A stretch of 64,000 nucleotides of DNA from Fulvimarina sp039652615 (lineage in GTDB: Bacteria > Pseudomonadota > Alphaproteobacteria > Rhizobiales > Rhizobiaceae), in contig NZ_JBDJAC010000003.1 of NCBI RefSeq assembly GCF_039652615.1, forward strand, positions 277,277-341,276, given 5' to 3'. Within the stretch, counting starts at the first letter, position 1. Every line of letters starts with the position of its first letter. The notes beneath the pieces were generated by a model that was not told the DNA's origin, did not search any database, and was given only the letters and a program-made list of their open reading frames with translations. This document shows positions 51,125 to 59,981 of this stretch, piece by piece. A program made the position numbers and the translations under genes.

Positions 51125-52159
51125 TAGAGCGTTTTCCGACTGGGTAGAGTCTGATCGCAGTTCGTGATTCAAGCTGTTGACCGAAAGGGAGGCAGCGATG
51201 GCACGGGCATTATCGATCGATCTTCGACATCGGGTTTTGGCGGCGATGCGACAGGGCGCAACGACGCATTCTGCGGCCGAGCGGTTCGGGATCGCGATTG
51301 CGACGGCGGTACGCTGGCGATCGCAGGACCGTTCGGGCCGATCCGATCCGCTGCCGATGGGCGGCGACCGTCGGTCGGGCCGGGTCGAGGCGGAAGCCGA
51401 CTTTCTCCTCACTCTGATCGACGAGGCTGACGATATCACGCTTCACGAGATGCAGCAGCGCCTGGCCGACGAGCGCGGACTGAAGGTCGGCGTTGGCACG
51501 TTGTGGCGGTTCTTCGATCGGCGCGGCATCACGTGGAAAAAAAGACCGCGCATGCGAGCGAACAGGATCGCCCGGACATCCTGAAACGGCGAGAGACTTG
51601 GTTCGACAGCCAACTCGACCTTGATCCCGAGCGGCTCGTCTTCATCGACGAAACGGGTTTGAACACGAAGATGGCTCGGCGTTACGGCCGCTCACCGAAA
51701 GGCGAACGATGCCGCTCAGGAGTACCACACGGGCATTGGAAGACGACCACGTTCACCGGTGCCCTACGGCTGACCGGCATGACGGCACCAATGGTTCTGG
51801 ACGGTGCCATGAACGGCGTTGCCTTCCGAGCCTATGTCGAACAGGTCCTGGTGCCGACGCTCACGCCTGGCGACATCGTCGTCATGGACAACCTTCCGGC
51901 TCACAAGGCTGAAGGCGTGCGCGAAGCGATCGAGAAGGCCGGTGCCTACCTTCGCTTTCTTCCGCCCTACAGTCCCGACTTCAACCCGATCGAGATGGCC
52001 TTCTCTAAACTGAAGGCGCTGCTTCGAGCCTGCGCCGAACGGACCGTCGACGGACTATGGCGCACGGTCGGATCGCTCCTGCTGCGCTTCGAGCCTGATG
52101 AGTGCGCAAACTACTTCAAAGCCGCCGGGTACGATGCAGCGTGATCGGAAAACGCTCTA
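51125..52159 (+). mobile_element. Complete IS630-family insertion sequence
   Basis: Perfect 15-base terminal inverted repeats TAGAGCGTTTTCCGA at 51125-51139 and its complement at 52145-52159, including the TA target duplication on each side. The element is about 1.03 kb with one transposase locus. The left TA is shared with the defective IS630 element on its left, so the two are end to end. Confidence 0.85.
51198..52144 (+). CDS. IS630-family transposase, probably made by -1 ribosomal frameshift
   Basis: Two overlapping frames. The first (ATG 51198 with GGGAGG upstream; MARALSIDLRHRVLAAMRQG) encodes the helix-turn-helix part and stops at 51584. The second, in the -1 frame, runs to 52144 and encodes the DDE catalytic part: LVFIDETGLNTKM, IVVMDNLPAHKAEG, YSPDFNPIEMAFSK, ending FKAAGYDAA. 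An A7 run at 51537-51543 (TGG then AAAAAAA G) lies just where the frames must join; a -1 slip gives WKKKTAHASEQDRPDIL, the usual family sequence. All three catalytic acidic residues are present, so it is probably active. Confidence 0.82.
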
Positions 52160-52322
52160 ACGAAAAGGACGGCAGAGGAACGGCCAGAAATCGATTGCGG
52201 CGATCGCAGCGATGGCGGCACCGAACTCGGGACAGTCGCGGAAAGTCCAAGCGCATTTACCGTCTACGGCGCGACGACGGTGCTGCGGCACGATGGAGAT
52301 GCGCGATGACGGTGGTTTGAAC
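52160..52322. other. Intergenic spacer between IS630 and the cspA terminator
   Basis: About 160 bases to the right of the insertion sequence. I looked for the missing 5' half of the amino-acid permease here but no frame resembles it. No gene is seen. Confidence 0.35.
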
Positions 52323-52355
52323 AAAAAAACCCCGCAACCTTTTCAGGGTGCGGGG
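52323..52355 (-). terminator. Rho-independent terminator of cspA
   Basis: On the minus strand CCCCGCA (from 52355) pairs with TGCGGGG (to 52330), followed by seven T residues (complement of 52323-52329). It lies about 130 bases after the cspA stop codon and is a textbook intrinsic terminator. Confidence 0.8.
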
Positions 52356-52484
52356 CGAGAAGCGAGCATGCTTCAAAAGTCGCAGTGTGAGGCTTTGAAG
52401 CTTCTCAAGCCGCCAGTACATCCGTGGTCGACCTGAGTTGCTCTGAGCCTGTCGCGTGCGACCGAAGCGCAATCGTGCTTCGTG

Positions 52485-52694
52485 TCAGGCCATCGAAATG
52501 TTTTCGGCAGCCATTTTTCCGCTCTTGCGGTCGGCGGCGAGCTCGTAGTTCACCTTGTCACCTTCAGAAAGGCCCGAAAGGCCCGAACGCTCGACGGCGC
52601 TGATGTGAACAAAGGCGTCCTGGCCGCCGCTATCCGGAGAGATGAAGCCGAAACCCTTTTGGGCATCGAAGAATTTCACGGTTCCCGTCGTCAT
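52485..52694 (-). CDS. cspA: Cold-shock protein, CspA family
   Basis: A 69-residue single-domain RNA/DNA chaperone. RNP1 (KGFGFISPD, about residues 13-21) and RNP2 (DAFVHISAV, about 26-34) are both intact, and the C-terminal KVNYELAADRKSGKMAAENI is typical of alphaproteobacterial Csp proteins. It melts structured mRNA at low temperature or in stationary phase. Monocistronic, with an intrinsic terminator downstream and about 225 bases of non-coding leader upstream. Confidence 0.95.
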   Translation of the reverse strand: MTTGTVKFFDAQKGFGFISPDSGGQDAFVHISAVERSGLSGLSEGDKVNYELAADRKSGKMAAENISMA

Positions 52695-52919
52695 GGGATA
52701 CCCTTTTCATAAACAAAGTCAGTCCGGCATACGCTCGTCGTATACCGTTGTAGATCGATATATCGGGAAAGATTTCAACTAGACGCCGCTTCAGCGGCGA
52801 AAGGCCAATAGATCCGGCCGTCGTTCGACATCCCTTACTTACGCCAAGCGTCGGCCAATTACAAGGAGGCACAGCATTTATTCTATCGCACAACCTGTCA
52901 GAGCCAAACGGAAAGCGCC
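52695..52919 (-). promoter_or_regulatory. Promoter and leader region of cspA
   Basis: This AT-richer 225-base spacer lies between cspA and the response-regulator gene upstream. It contains the palindrome CGATATATCG (52756-52765). Cold-shock genes often have long regulated leaders, and this spacer has room for one, but no specific element was recognised. Confidence 0.4.
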
Positions 52920-53291
52920 TCAGATTTTCATTCTCCGATCCGCCTTGCGCAAAGCATTGAGGATGGTCGCGCGCAGATAGGGCTTGGAGAAGAAGACGCC
53001 GCCATTCGGCACCTCGTCATCGGCAAGACTCGAATGCCCCGACACGATGATGATCGCGATGTGCGGCCAGCGATTGCGGACAATGCGGGCAAGATCCAGG
53101 CCGTCGAGCTCGCCGGGCATGTCGATATCGGTGAAGAGGATGCCGATGTCGTCGCGCGCATCGAGGATCTTCAGCGCCTTGTCCGCGTTCGACGCGTCGC
53201 AGACGGTAAATCCCTCGTCCTCGACCATGTCGACGGCATCGGCGCGGATCAGCGCCTCGTCCTCTACGATCAAAACGCATTTGCCGGTCAT
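52920..53291 (-). CDS. Single-domain response regulator (CheY-like)
   Basis: A 123-residue receiver domain without output domain. Acidic pocket in CVLIVEDEALIR (about residues 5-16), phosphoacceptor Asp in GILFTDIDMPG at about residue 55, the Ser in IIIVSGHSS and the Lys in VFFSKPYL are all present. The ATG at 53291 lies one base after the kinase stop (TGAGATG), so the two are coupled; a GTG at 53303 is an alternative start. It probably receives phosphate from the kinase encoded directly upstream. Confidence 0.88.
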   Translation of the reverse strand: MTGKCVLIVEDEALIRADAVDMVEDEGFTVCDASNADKALKILDARDDIGILFTDIDMPGELDGLDLARIVRNRWPHIAIIIVSGHSSLADDEVPNGGVFFSKPYLRATILNALRKADRRMKI

Positions 53292-53292
53292 C

Positions 53293-54825
53293 TCAATGTC
53301 CACGTTCTGATCCTGCTTCCTCGGAAGAGCGTTCCGGGATTTCTGTGGGGAGACGACCGTTCAGACGATAGGAAAGGCCTGCGGGCTCGAATTCGGTCTT
53401 GCCGCTACCATCGAAATAGGACGGGACGATCTGGTTGGTAAGCCGGGAGCCAAATCCCTTGCGCGCGGGCTCGATCACGTCGGGGCCGCCCTGTTCGCGC
53501 CACTCGAACCAGAACGCTCCCCCCTCTTCCAGCCCCCAGCAGATGTTGACGTGGCCCTCTTCCTTGGCCAACGCGCCGTATTTCACCGCATTGGTGGCCA
53601 GTTCGTGAAGGGCGAGCGAAAGACCGAGCGCCGCCTGGGAGGGAAGATCGAGCCGAGGACCGGTGAGCGTCACCCGGTCGCTTCGCTCCAGATGCACCTT
53701 CAGCGCGCTTTGAACGACGTCGTGGATCGTCGCGCTGGCATAGGTGGTCTGCCGCAGGAGATCCTGGGCATTGGACAGGGCTCCGATCCGCTGATCGATC
53801 GTCACGCCCGCCTCCTCCATCGAGGATGCGTGCCGCATCGTCTGCGAGACGATCGCCTTGACCATGGAAAGCGTGTTCTTGATGCGGTGCGCCATCTCGT
53901 TCTGGAGTTCGCGCTGTTGCTGCTCGGAGCGCTCCTTGGCGGCAAGAAGCTCGTTCGCATCGAGCAAGGCCGCGGCCTGTTCGGTCTCGGCGGTGATATC
54001 GCGCGCGCTCGAATACAGCTTGTCGCCTTCGGGCAATGCGACCCATGAAAGCCGCCGCCAGTCTCCCGACTTCGTTCGGTAGCGGTTCTCGAAGCGCAGC
54101 AACGGGTTGCCTGCGCGGAGCGTCTCCAGACCGCTTGCACTGGCGTCGAGGTCGTCGGAGTGGACGAAAACCTTATAGGAACGCCCCTCTATCTCGCTGG
54201 CCTCCCAGCCGAGCGTTGCCGTCCATGAAGGGTTCACGCGATCGAACGTCCCGCTCGGAATGTCGATCACCGACAACAGATCGGGATTGTAGCGCCAGTT
54301 CCGGGCCTGTACTGCGGCCTTTTCCATCGCGAGCTGGGCCTGACGGCGCTCATCGGTGACATCGCGAGCCGCGCAATAAAGAAGCCCGTTTTCCGGGACA
54401 GCGGTCCAGGAAAGCGTCCGATAGCCTCGGTCCTTCGAGCGGAACCGGTTCTCAAATTCGAAGGTCTGCAAACCGTCGGCGAGCTGGACGATCTCGGACC
54501 TGGTTTTGGCCCGGTCGTCCGGATGCTCCATCCATTCCGAAGTGCGCCCGATGATTTCGTCCTCGCACCAGCCCAGAATGCGTGTCCAGGCCGGGTTGAT
54601 GGAGATCCACACGCCGTCGGCGCCGGCAACGCCCAGCATGTCGCCGCTCAGCTGCCAGATCCGCTCTTTCTCGGCGGACTGGGTCGCGACCTGCTTTTCG
54701 AGGGTTTCGTTGTGCTCGCGAAGCTCGCGCTCCGACGCGCCCTCTTCGGCACGGCGTTCGGCGTCCGCAGACAAGCCATCGCCTTGCGCGCCAGCGACCG
54801 GTGCAGAGGCAGCATGTTGTTTCAT
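53293..54825 (-). CDS. PAS-domain sensor histidine kinase, HWE family
   Basis: A 510-residue soluble kinase. After a coiled-coil-like stretch (about residues 20-60) come two PAS domains (about 60-165 and 175-285), each ending in a similar SARDIT/AARDVT segment, then the HWE kinase core. HRIKNTLSMVKAIVSQTMR carries the phosphorylated His near residue 310, LALHELATNAVKYGAL is the N box near 405, and FWFEWREQGGP supplies the W-x-E that defines the family. No membrane segment, so it senses a cytoplasmic signal. PAS cofactor (e.g. flavin) cannot be decided; no NCRFLQ-type LOV motif is present. Start at 54825 follows GAGGGA. Confidence 0.9.
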   Translation of the reverse strand: MKQHAASAPVAGAQGDGLSADAERRAEEGASERELREHNETLEKQVATQSAEKERIWQLSGDMLGVAGADGVWISINPAWTRILGWCEDEIIGRTSEWMEHPDDRAKTRSEIVQLADGLQTFEFENRFRSKDRGYRTLSWTAVPENGLLYCAARDVTDERRQAQLAMEKAAVQARNWRYNPDLLSVIDIPSGTFDRVNPSWTATLGWEASEIEGRSYKVFVHSDDLDASASGLETLRAGNPLLRFENRYRTKSGDWRRLSWVALPEGDKLYSSARDITAETEQAAALLDANELLAAKERSEQQQRELQNEMAHRIKNTLSMVKAIVSQTMRHASSMEEAGVTIDQRIGALSNAQDLLRQTTYASATIHDVVQSALKVHLERSDRVTLTGPRLDLPSQAALGLSLALHELATNAVKYGALAKEEGHVNICWGLEEGGAFWFEWREQGGPDVIEPARKGFGSRLTNQIVPSYFDGSGKTEFEPAGLSYRLNGRLPTEIPERSSEEAGSERGH

Positions 54826-55391
54826 GAGCGTCCCTCGACAGAATGGTGCGAGACTACACGCATCGCGCATGACACCAGTCACGTCCGGGACACCGCTGCA
54901 CGCTATGTTGTGGCCCTATAAATCTGTGCCTGTCAAATGCGCGGCAAAGAAAATTACGCGCGCCAATCCACGCAAAGGATAATTGAAACAAACGGATACG
55001 ACCGAAAGCCCAATGGACCGGAGGCAGCCCTCGAGATTTTGCCGCGTCGAATCGCCCAACAAAACTTGAATATGAACCGAATCCAGAAATTGAACTTCTT
55101 TTATGATCCTCTGGTATTGCAAGACGCGGATCGAAGACCAGTTAATAAGGCAGAAGAAAAAATGGTTTTCCTTCTGTCCCTGTCGCCGCCCGTCGGACGA
55201 TGCCATCGTTCATCGCACGGACAGCGCCCCTCGGTGATCGGGCGTTTTCGCTTCAGGCCCGCACGCGAGGGGCAAAGGTCTTTCCATCACCGCCCTACGG
55301 CTTCCAGCGAGAGTGATGGGGGTTTCGGCGACAGCGTCGCGGGGCCCGTTCGTTAGGCATTTTCCGGGAACAGGCTGTGAAGGAATTGGTC
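54826..55391. other. Intergenic region upstream of the kinase gene, no clear gene
   Basis: About 565 bases between the divergent kinase and small-protein genes. A central AT-rich stretch around 54940-55170 stands out against the GC-rich surroundings and may hold promoters. A 96-codon minus-strand frame (54916-55206) and a plus-strand frame (54937-55356) have no family-like content. Confidence 0.4.
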
Positions 55392-55559
55392 ATGAACGAC
55401 AACAAGTCTCCGGATGACAAACCCGGAATTCGCCCATCAGGGGCGCCACAGACGAGTTCCGAGCGGCGTTCCGCCCGTATGGATCTTGAAGATCTCGCCA
55501 ATGCCATCCGCCTGCCAGAACGTCCAAAGGAGTGTCCCGATGAACCGACCGATCGATAG
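55392..55559 (+). CDS. Small hydrophilic protein of unknown function
   Basis: A 55-residue protein (MNDNKSPDDKPGIRPSGAPQ at its start, MDLEDLANAIRLPERPKE in the middle) preceded by GAAGGA. Strongly charged, probably disordered at the N-terminus. Its end overlaps the next small gene by 20 bases, which has its own strong ribosome site, so both are probably made from one transcript. I do not recognise the family. Confidence 0.45.
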   Translation: MNDNKSPDDKPGIRPSGAPQTSSERRSARMDLEDLANAIRLPERPKECPDEPTDR

Positions 55560-55725
55560 CAGCTATTACCGTTTGAGGGCTGAGGAATGCGGCGAACAGG
55601 CGGGATCGTCCACTCTTGCCAATGTTCGTGAAAAGATCTTGACCTCCCAGAAAGCCTGGCAGGAAATGGCCGACCGGGCCAGCGAACGAGAAGAGAGCGC
55701 CAGGACCGCCCACGCGCAGGCCTGA
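55540..55725 (+). CDS. Small rhizobial-type YYRxRAEE protein of unknown function
   Basis: A 61-residue protein with AAGGAG at the right distance. The stretch SSYYRLRAEECGEQAGSSTLANVREKILTSQKAWQEMADRA is typical of short helical proteins widespread in Rhizobiales, which share a YYRxRAEE motif and a following helix ending in xAxxYxxLAxxA. No function is known. Overlaps the preceding small gene. Confidence 0.68.
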   Translation: MNRPIDSSYYRLRAEECGEQAGSSTLANVREKILTSQKAWQEMADRASEREESARTAHAQA

Positions 55726-55966
55726 TAAGACGACCGTCAAGGGCGAGGACCGGCACCGCAGGGGCGCGTTCGACAGCACCGATCCGTGCGCGACGAACCG
55801 TTGGCCGCTCGTTCCTCGCCTTTTCAAACCGTCCACCGCGCCGCGACAGGCTCGCAGGAACTGAAGTCCCGCCAAAGGAATGCCGAATGACCGGCATTTC
55901 CCCTGATCGGGTTCGGAACGCAAACTCTCTCCTCACTCTTCCTTCAAGTCACAGCAGGAGCAGCCC

Positions 55967-56485
55967 TTGTTTGGTCTTCCCGAACCTCTCGACGCCGTCA
56001 TTCGCGGTGTCCTTCTAGGCACCGTTTCTCTCGCCTTCATCATCGTCCTCGTCCGACTGGTGGGTCTGCGCTCGTTCTCGAAGATGACCTCCTTCGACTT
56101 CGTCATCACCCTCGCCACAGGCTCGCTTCTTGCAAGCGCCGGCACGGTCAATCACTGGCCCTCCTTCATCCAGGCTCTGATCGCGATCGCCACGCTCATG
56201 GGCCTTCAGGTGGCCCTCGCCCTTTATCGCCGCTCCAGGGGCGGCGCGAGTTCGCCAATGGAAAACGAGCCGCTGATCCTGATGAAAGACGGCGTCTACC
56301 GCGAGGATGCGATGGGCGGGAGCAGGGTCTCGAAGGACGATGTGCGCGCGAAACTTCGCGCGGCAGGCGTAAGACGTCTCGCCGATGTCCGCTACGTCGT
56401 TCTGGAGACCACGGGCGATGTCAGCATCATTCAGGGCAAGGACGGCGACGACGTCGACAGCGACCTGATCGAGAACCTGCGATGA
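55967..56485 (+). CDS. DUF421 (YetF-like) membrane protein
   Basis: A 172-residue protein with three N-terminal spans and a C-terminal YetF/DUF421 soluble domain. Characteristic stretches are RLVGLRSFSKMTSFDFVITLATGSLLAS (about residues 30-58) and ENEPLILMKDGVYREDAM with KDDVRAKLRAAGVRRLADVRYVVLETTGDVSII (about 95-155). It starts with TTG, supported by GCAGGAG six bases upstream; no in-frame ATG is suitable. It is 16 bases upstream of a transglutaminase gene, likely an operon. Function unknown, related proteins are involved in spore or envelope stress in bacilli. Confidence 0.85.
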   Translation: MFGLPEPLDAVIRGVLLGTVSLAFIIVLVRLVGLRSFSKMTSFDFVITLATGSLLASAGTVNHWPSFIQALIAIATLMGLQVALALYRRSRGGASSPMENEPLILMKDGVYREDAMGGSRVSKDDVRAKLRAAGVRRLADVRYVVLETTGDVSIIQGKDGDDVDSDLIENLR

Positions 56486-56501
56486 ACAGCGCGACACGCT
56501 C

Positions 56502-57395
56502 ATGATCGGTTCGGCGCCGCCCCTGCACCTCACCATCAGGCATCGAACCGCCTATCGATACCATCAGGCCGTTGGGCTGAACGCGCACCGGATGATGTTG
56601 CGCCCCCGCGAAAGCCACGAACTTCATCTCTTCGGAGCCGAGCTGCAGGTCTCGCCCGACGCCCGGATCAATTTTACCCAGGATGTCTTCGGCAATACGA
56701 TCGCCACGGCCAGTTTTTCCGGCATGACGGATCGCCTCGTTGTCGTCAGCACCCTCGATCTGGAACTGAGTGCGCCGGCCTGGCCGATCTTCGCCATTGA
56801 ACCCTCGGCCATCTCCTATCCGTTCCGCTATTCAGATGCCGAATGGGCTGACCTCGGCATGCTGTCATCACCATCCTATCCGGACGCGGACAAGCTGCGG
56901 GCCTGGGCCGAAGGGTTTGTCCATCGGCCGAACACCGATACGCTGAGCCTTCTCAAGGATATCAGCACCGGCGTCTCGAACGCCGTTTCCTATCAGTCCC
57001 GGGAAGAGGAAGGGACCCAGTCCCCGCTCTTGACGCTCCAACGTGGTTGGGGATCATGTCGCGACCTCGCGGTGCTCTTTACCGATGCGGTACGCTGCCT
57101 CGGCTTCGGCGCGCGGATCGTCTCCGGCTACCTCTACAATCCCTTCGGTGACGCCATCGGTTCGGAAGGCGGCGGGTCCACCCATGCCTGGACCGAGGTC
57201 TATGTTCCGGGTTCGGGCTGGATCGTCTTCGATCCGACGAACCGGTCGGTCGGCGGATTCAATCTCATTCCGGTCGCGGTGGCCCGCCACATCGATCAGG
57301 TCATGCCGGTCTCCGGCAGTTTCCAAGGTTCAAGCGACAGTTTCGCGGGCATGACGGTCGATGTAGAAGTGACCGGCGGTCCGTCCTTGCGATAG
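56502..57395 (+). CDS. Transglutaminase-like (papain-fold) family protein
   Basis: A 297-residue cytosolic protein. An N-terminal beta domain (LHLTIRHRTAYRYHQAVGLNAHRMMLRPRESHEL, about residues 8-42) precedes the transglutaminase core. The catalytic Cys is in LQRGWGSCRDLAVLFTDAVRCLG (about 184), the His in GSTHAWTEVYVPGSGW (about 226) and the Asp in IVFDPTN (about 243). Such proteins are thought to be peptidases or protein cross-linkers. Follows the DUF421 gene. Confidence 0.88.
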   Translation: MIGSAPPLHLTIRHRTAYRYHQAVGLNAHRMMLRPRESHELHLFGAELQVSPDARINFTQDVFGNTIATASFSGMTDRLVVVSTLDLELSAPAWPIFAIEPSAISYPFRYSDAEWADLGMLSSPSYPDADKLRAWAEGFVHRPNTDTLSLLKDISTGVSNAVSYQSREEEGTQSPLLTLQRGWGSCRDLAVLFTDAVRCLGFGARIVSGYLYNPFGDAIGSEGGGSTHAWTEVYVPGSGWIVFDPTNRSVGGFNLIPVAVARHIDQVMPVSGSFQGSSDSFAGMTVDVEVTGGPSLR

Positions 57396-57796
57396 ACTTG
57401 GCTTTCTCGATCAGAGACCGCCGGACGGCTTTTCGTCCGCCACACGCCTGCGGCACATAAGCGATCTGGCAATCCGGCATCGGCGAAGCGATCAGACGGG
57501 TTTTCCTCTGAGGCTTCGGATACCATCATGAGACAAGACGAAGCAGCAAAGCGACGTGTGGTTTCTTGCTGATCGCCTGTTACTCCAGACGAGGAAACCG
57601 GCTTCAACAACAGGAAGCCGCCGCATCATCGACGATAACATTCCTTGCATGAAGTTACGATTTACGTTGTTTAACAACTGACAATCTGATCGGCGCTCTT
57701 CTTCGCTATCATGGCCGTCGTGAGACAGTCTCTTAGGATTTTGACTGTTAACAGGTTTGCCTGCGGTCGAAATCCGGTTCACGTCAAGAGGCAGGC
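57396..57796. promoter_or_regulatory. Intergenic region with a palindrome upstream of the MHYT-GGDEF-EAL gene
   Basis: About 400 bases without a gene. The only notable structure is a perfect inverted repeat GTTGTT-T-AACAAC at 57666-57678, about 118 bases upstream of the start codon, within AT-rich surroundings, probably part of the promoter. Confidence 0.45.
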
Positions 57797-59851
57797 ATGC
57801 GTGTCGTCAGTTGTCTACTCACCGAGCATAATCCATGGCTCGTTTTTCTGGCCGCCGCTATGTGCCTCATCGGATCCGTTGCAACGGTCAGGCTTTGGAA
57901 GAGATCGCTGATCGCCTCGGGCCGGAGCCATCTGGACTGGTGCTTTCTCACCGCCGTGACGGCGGGCGCGGCGATTTGGGCCACCCATTTCATCGCCATG
58001 CTGGGCTACGAACCACCGGCGGCGGTCACCTTCGATCCGCAATTGACGATCATCTCCATTGTCACCGCCATTCTCGGCACCGCGCTCGGATTTTGGCTGT
58101 CGGCCTCCCGTAATCCCGTTATCGCTCGCGCTTTGAGCGGCGCGACACTCGGCCTTACGGTTGCCGCCATGCATTTCGTCGGCATGTTCGCCTATCGCGT
58201 CGATGGCATCGTGACATGGCATCCGGATTATCTTGGTGCGGCCATTGCCCTGTCGCTTGTCTTTTCGATGGCAACGACATGGATCATGACATTGAAAAGC
58301 GCGCCCCTCGAACGCCACCGGACCACGGCCGCGGTCGGAACCCTCGTCCTGGCGATCGTATCCCTGCATTTCACCGGGATGGCCGCTTTCGAGGTTTCCC
58401 CGATCCTGGGAGTTTCTGTCGGCGCCGATGCCGAAGCTTTCGGCGCGATGGCGATGAGCATCGCCGTCGTCGCCCTCTTGATCGTTTTCACGGGTCTGTC
58501 GAGCCATCTGATCGACGATCGCTCGCGCCAAGAGTCTGAGAGGGAGCTGATCTATATCGCCACCCATGACGAACTGACCGGCCTCGCGAACCGGCGGTTC
58601 TTCAAGGAGGCACTGAGCGAGCGATGCGACAGGTTTCGCCTCGGCACCGGCGAGCGGTTTGCCCTGATGATGATCGATCTCGATCGCTTCAAGCCGGTGA
58701 ACGATACGCTTGGCCATTCGGTCGGCGATATCGTTCTGACCCGCCTCGCGGGGCGGCTGCGCAAGCTTCTATGCGATGGCGAATTGCTGGCGCGGCTCGG
58801 AGGCGATGAATTCGTCGTTATTTGCGGCGATGGCGCGGACGAGGCCAAGCTGCGCAACCGTGCCGACGCCATCGTCGAAATCCTGTCGCGCCCGATCATC
58901 GTTCAGGGGCATGTGATCGAGCTTGGAGCGAGCGTCGGGGTCACAACGGTCGGGAACGACGGTGCAACACCCGAAGAACTTACCCAGAACGCCGACGTCG
59001 CTCTTTACGCCGCAAAGGCGGCCGGTCGATCGACATATCAGTTCTACAAACCCTCCATGTCGAGCGAGATCCAAGCCCGTCGCGCCCTTGAGGCGGATCT
59101 TCGCAGGGCGGTTATCCGCCAAGAGTTCGAAGTCTATTACCAGCCGCAGACCGACGCGAAGACAGGTGCCTTTACCGGTGCGGAAGCCCTTATTCGCTGG
59201 CAGCACCCTGAACGGGGATTGCTCTCGCCGGCGGTGTTCATTCCGCTTGCCGAAGAGCTCGGCCTGATCGGAGAGATCGGAAGCTGGGTCTTGAGAAAAG
59301 CCTGCCAGGAAGCCGCGACGTGGCCGGCGCACCTGACCGTGGCCGTCAACCTCTCGCCGATTCAGCTCGTCGACCGCCGCCTTGCCCGCATCGTCAAAAG
59401 CGCGCTGTCGGAGTTTCATCTGCCGGCTCATCGGCTGGAACTCGAAATCACCGAGACCTCCCTGATCGGCAACGATGTGCAGGCCCTGGCCGTTCTCAAC
59501 GAAATCCGGGCTCTCGGCGTCTTCATTTCCCTGGATGACTTCGGCACGGGCTATTCGTCTCTCAGCTATCTGCACCGCTTCCCGATAGACCGGATCAAGA
59601 TCGACCGCTCTTTCATTTCGCGAATACCAAGCGACCCGGACAGCCTCGCGATCATTCAGGCCATCACCCAGCTCGGAAAGAGCCTCGGCATGAAGATCAC
59701 GGCCGAGGGCATCGAGACGCACGAGCAGCAGACGTTCACGCGGGTTGGTGGCTGCGACCATCTTCAGGGCTATCTGATCAGCAAGCCGATTCCCTATGAT
59801 GACGTCACGCGCCTGTTCCAAAGCGACCGGTCGAGCGAGGCCGCCGCGTGA
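57797..59851 (+). CDS. MHYT-GGDEF-EAL cyclic-di-GMP signalling protein
   Basis: A 684-residue membrane protein. The N-terminal MHYT sensor has seven spans and three motifs: ATHFIAML (about residue 62), AMHFVGMFAY (about 117) and SLHFTGMAAF (about 193), thought to bind copper and sense a gas. The GGDEF domain (about 255-415) has an intact RLGGDEFVV. The EAL domain (about 430-675) has GAEALIRWQHPE, NLSP, LEITETSL, LDDFGTGYSSLSYLHRFPIDRIKID and TAEGIE, so both synthesis and breakdown of cyclic-di-GMP look possible. Followed 130 bases later by a BLUF photoreceptor. Confidence 0.93.
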   Translation: MRVVSCLLTEHNPWLVFLAAAMCLIGSVATVRLWKRSLIASGRSHLDWCFLTAVTAGAAIWATHFIAMLGYEPPAAVTFDPQLTIISIVTAILGTALGFWLSASRNPVIARALSGATLGLTVAAMHFVGMFAYRVDGIVTWHPDYLGAAIALSLVFSMATTWIMTLKSAPLERHRTTAAVGTLVLAIVSLHFTGMAAFEVSPILGVSVGADAEAFGAMAMSIAVVALLIVFTGLSSHLIDDRSRQESERELIYIATHDELTGLANRRFFKEALSERCDRFRLGTGERFALMMIDLDRFKPVNDTLGHSVGDIVLTRLAGRLRKLLCDGELLARLGGDEFVVICGDGADEAKLRNRADAIVEILSRPIIVQGHVIELGASVGVTTVGNDGATPEELTQNADVALYAAKAAGRSTYQFYKPSMSSEIQARRALEADLRRAVIRQEFEVYYQPQTDAKTGAFTGAEALIRWQHPERGLLSPAVFIPLAEELGLIGEIGSWVLRKACQEAATWPAHLTVAVNLSPIQLVDRRLARIVKSALSEFHLPAHRLELEITETSLIGNDVQALAVLNEIRALGVFISLDDFGTGYSSLSYLHRFPIDRIKIDRSFISRIPSDPDSLAIIQAITQLGKSLGMKITAEGIETHEQQTFTRVGGCDHLQGYLISKPIPYDDVTRLFQSDRSSEAAA

Positions 59852-59981
59852 CGGACCGGGCCAGGAGGCGACGAGCCGGCATCGTGCCCCGTCTCAGGAA
59901 CCTCGTTCCGCCTGATGCTGCGCCGCCAAAGCGGCGGTGCCCTTCGCCATCGTGGGTTGATTTACGCAAGGATCGACAACT

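Larger units (their letters stand above)
49838..51126 (-). mobile_element. Defective IS630-family element interrupted by an IS3 fragment
   Basis: Ends share an imperfect inverted repeat: TAGAGCGTCGGGCG at 49838-49851 and, on the other strand, TAGAGCACCGGGCG from 51126 to 51113. TA dinucleotides at both edges (49838-49839 and 51125-51126) fit the IS630 target. The transposase reads leftward and is broken at least three ways (10-bp duplication, catalytic Asp lost, IS3 insertion). It is inserted in the amino-acid permease gene and abuts a second IS630 element. Confidence 0.75.

Noticed and set aside
54937..55356. A 139-codon plus-strand frame between the kinase and small genes
   Set aside because: Lies in an AT-rich spacer, no ribosome site and no protein-like pattern.
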